Positions 63,276-64,000 of a DNA stretch of 64,000 bases are shown here, one piece after another. The DNA is taken from the NCBI RefSeq assembly GCF_008329705.1, contig NZ_VTSX01000012.1, positions 1-64,000 of the forward strand, in the 5' to 3' direction. Numbering within the stretch: the first letter of the stretch is position 1; the number at the start of each line of letters is the position of its first letter. This DNA comes from Chryseobacterium sp. SN22. GTDB lineage: Bacteria; Bacteroidota; Bacteroidia; Flavobacteriales; Weeksellaceae. Both the position numbers and the translations under genes were made by a program. The notes below the pieces were generated by a model. That model did no database searches. It saw nothing but the letters and a program-made list of their open reading frames with translations, and had not been told where the DNA came from.

Positions 63276-63683
63276 ATGGAACAAAAAGTACATCAGGGAC
63301 GCAACGTAAAAAGATTCAGGGAAATGTTGGGCATCAAGCAGGAAACACTGGCGTTTGATCTTGACATCAGCCAGCAGAAAATTTCGTTGCTTGAACAGAA
63401 AGAAAATATAGAAAGCGACATGCTGGAAAAGATCGCTGAACTGATGAAAATTCCGGTGGAAGCTTTTCAGAATTTTGATGAAGAACAGGCGATTAATATT
63501 ATATCAAATACAATTACAAATCATGAAGGTTCCACGGGAATTGCATATAATTTTCACCCAACATTTAATCCCATTGATAAAGTAATTCAATTATACGATG
63601 AAAAAATTGCATTGTATGAACGTCTTTTAAAAGAAAAAGATGAAATGATGTTGAGGCTTGAAAAGCTTTTACAGAATAAATAA
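63276..63683 (+). CDS. XRE-family helix-turn-helix regulator, copy B
   Basis: 135 residues, closely paralogous to 19933-20340 over the N-terminus (GRNVKRFREMLGIKQETLAF, then LDISQQKISLLEQKENIESD) and the tail (NPIDKVIQLYDEKIALYERL, then LKEKDEMMLRLEKLLQNK). The middle differs. It follows the toxin-antitoxin genes divergently and ends at a terminator. Targets unknown. Confidence 0.85.
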   Translation: MEQKVHQGRNVKRFREMLGIKQETLAFDLDISQQKISLLEQKENIESDMLEKIAELMKIPVEAFQNFDEEQAINIISNTITNHEGSTGIAYNFHPTFNPIDKVIQLYDEKIALYERLLKEKDEMMLRLEKLLQNK

Positions 63684-63687
63684 TCTA

Positions 63688-63714
63688 AACCTGCCTTATG
63701 GCAGGTTTTCTTTT
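63688..63714 (+). terminator. Intrinsic terminator after XRE copy B
   Basis: An 8-bp perfect stem (63688-63695 with 63700-63707, loop TTAT) followed by TTCTTTTG. Confidence 0.75.
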
Positions 63715-63782
63715 GAAACTTTGTCAAAGATTTTCAACTTTGGCAAAGTGTGGATAGCATGAGTATAGGAAGTACGGGAATT

Positions 63783-63965
63783 CCCCTCCTTCGGAGGGGT
63801 GGCAGAAATTCTCTGAATTTCTGACGGGGTGGTTTTATGGCGAAAGATAAGTTTCTGTAAGGGTTTTTCTTAAAAAGTAAAGTGTGGGATTTAAAGTTGT
63901 GTATCATTTTAAACCACCCCGTCAAAATTTTTTTAAAATTTTGCCACCCCTCCACAGGAGGGGAA
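63783..63965. repeat. Inverted-repeat element with CCACCCCGTC arms (MITE-like)
   Basis: Arms at 63783-63835 (cccctccttcggaggggtgg then cagaaattctctgaatttct and gacggggtgg) and 63912-63965 (ccaccccgtcaaaattttt then aaaattttgccacccctcc, closing ...aggagggga) face each other across a ~76-bp core (63836-63911). Each arm itself folds: CCCCTCC/GGAGGGG and AAATTC/GAATTT. No transposase or ORF is inside. A lone decayed arm lies at 11846-11900. Confidence 0.65.
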
Positions 63966-64000
63966 TTTCTATTGGGGCTAAATTTCCCTTTACACGAGTT

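Overview
The window looks like a chromosomal segment of a flavobacterium close to Chryseobacterium (Bacteroidota, Weeksellaceae). This is inferred from several things: a T9SS-type sorting tail (38988-39440), promoters of the TAnnTTTG type with poor Shine-Dalgarno sequences, monomeric NADP isocitrate dehydrogenase, the Bacteroidota S9 peptidase and DUF3857/transglutaminase proteins, and many short palindromic intergenic repeats of the kind common in that genus. The sequence is moderately AT-rich with much more AT-rich intergenic stretches. There are about 63 protein genes, one tRNA and no rRNA.

Layout. 0-16.5 kb is mostly housekeeping: tRNA-Arg, an outer-membrane barrel with a large TPR protein, an APC permease with a lipoprotein and an Mpo1-like protein, a transglutaminase-like protein, an SPFH protein, dGTPase, and a Nei-type glycosylase set between two paralogous exported proteins. 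16.5-21.9 kb is accessory: a long AT-rich gap, a compact transcription unit with a 27-residue membrane peptide and a foldable RNA, an AAA+ ATPase, lipoproteins, an exported ankyrin protein, an XRE regulator, and a stranded C-terminal piece of a contractile-injection-system tape-measure protein. 22-31 kb holds gcvP, a small Cys-rich gene, a DnaJ-like membrane protein, an ECF sigma operon, an S9 peptidase and a DoxX protein. 31-37.9 kb is one leftward run of SRPBCC, VOC and SDR genes headed by a Crp/Fnr regulator, then DUF763. 38-47 kb has Tpx, two surface/exported proteins, isocitrate dehydrogenase, and an MFS pump, aldo-keto reductase and AraC group. 47-61.6 kb has a GNAT, an MBL hydrolase, an S41 peptidase with a YdcF-like protein, a second ECF sigma module, an alpha/beta hydrolase, a GapN-like dehydrogenase, an exported Tpx, a plug-domain protein, a CPA2 antiporter, Hsp20 and EcsC. 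61.6-64 kb ends with a Rossmann protein, a ParE-type toxin-antitoxin pair, a second copy of the XRE regulator and an inverted-repeat element.

Points most worth a second look: (1) the YdcF-like gene has an in-frame TAA 24 codons before its apparent ancestral end, and a 20-bp perfect palindrome there carries the stop codons of both converging genes; (2) the peptide plus three-way-junction RNA unit at 17.16-17.53 kb; (3) the tape-measure remnant; (4) at least six families of interspersed intergenic repeats, some fused into composite units or sitting directly after stop codons. I see no CRISPR array, complete prophage or transposase. All family names come from reading the sequence; no database search was run.
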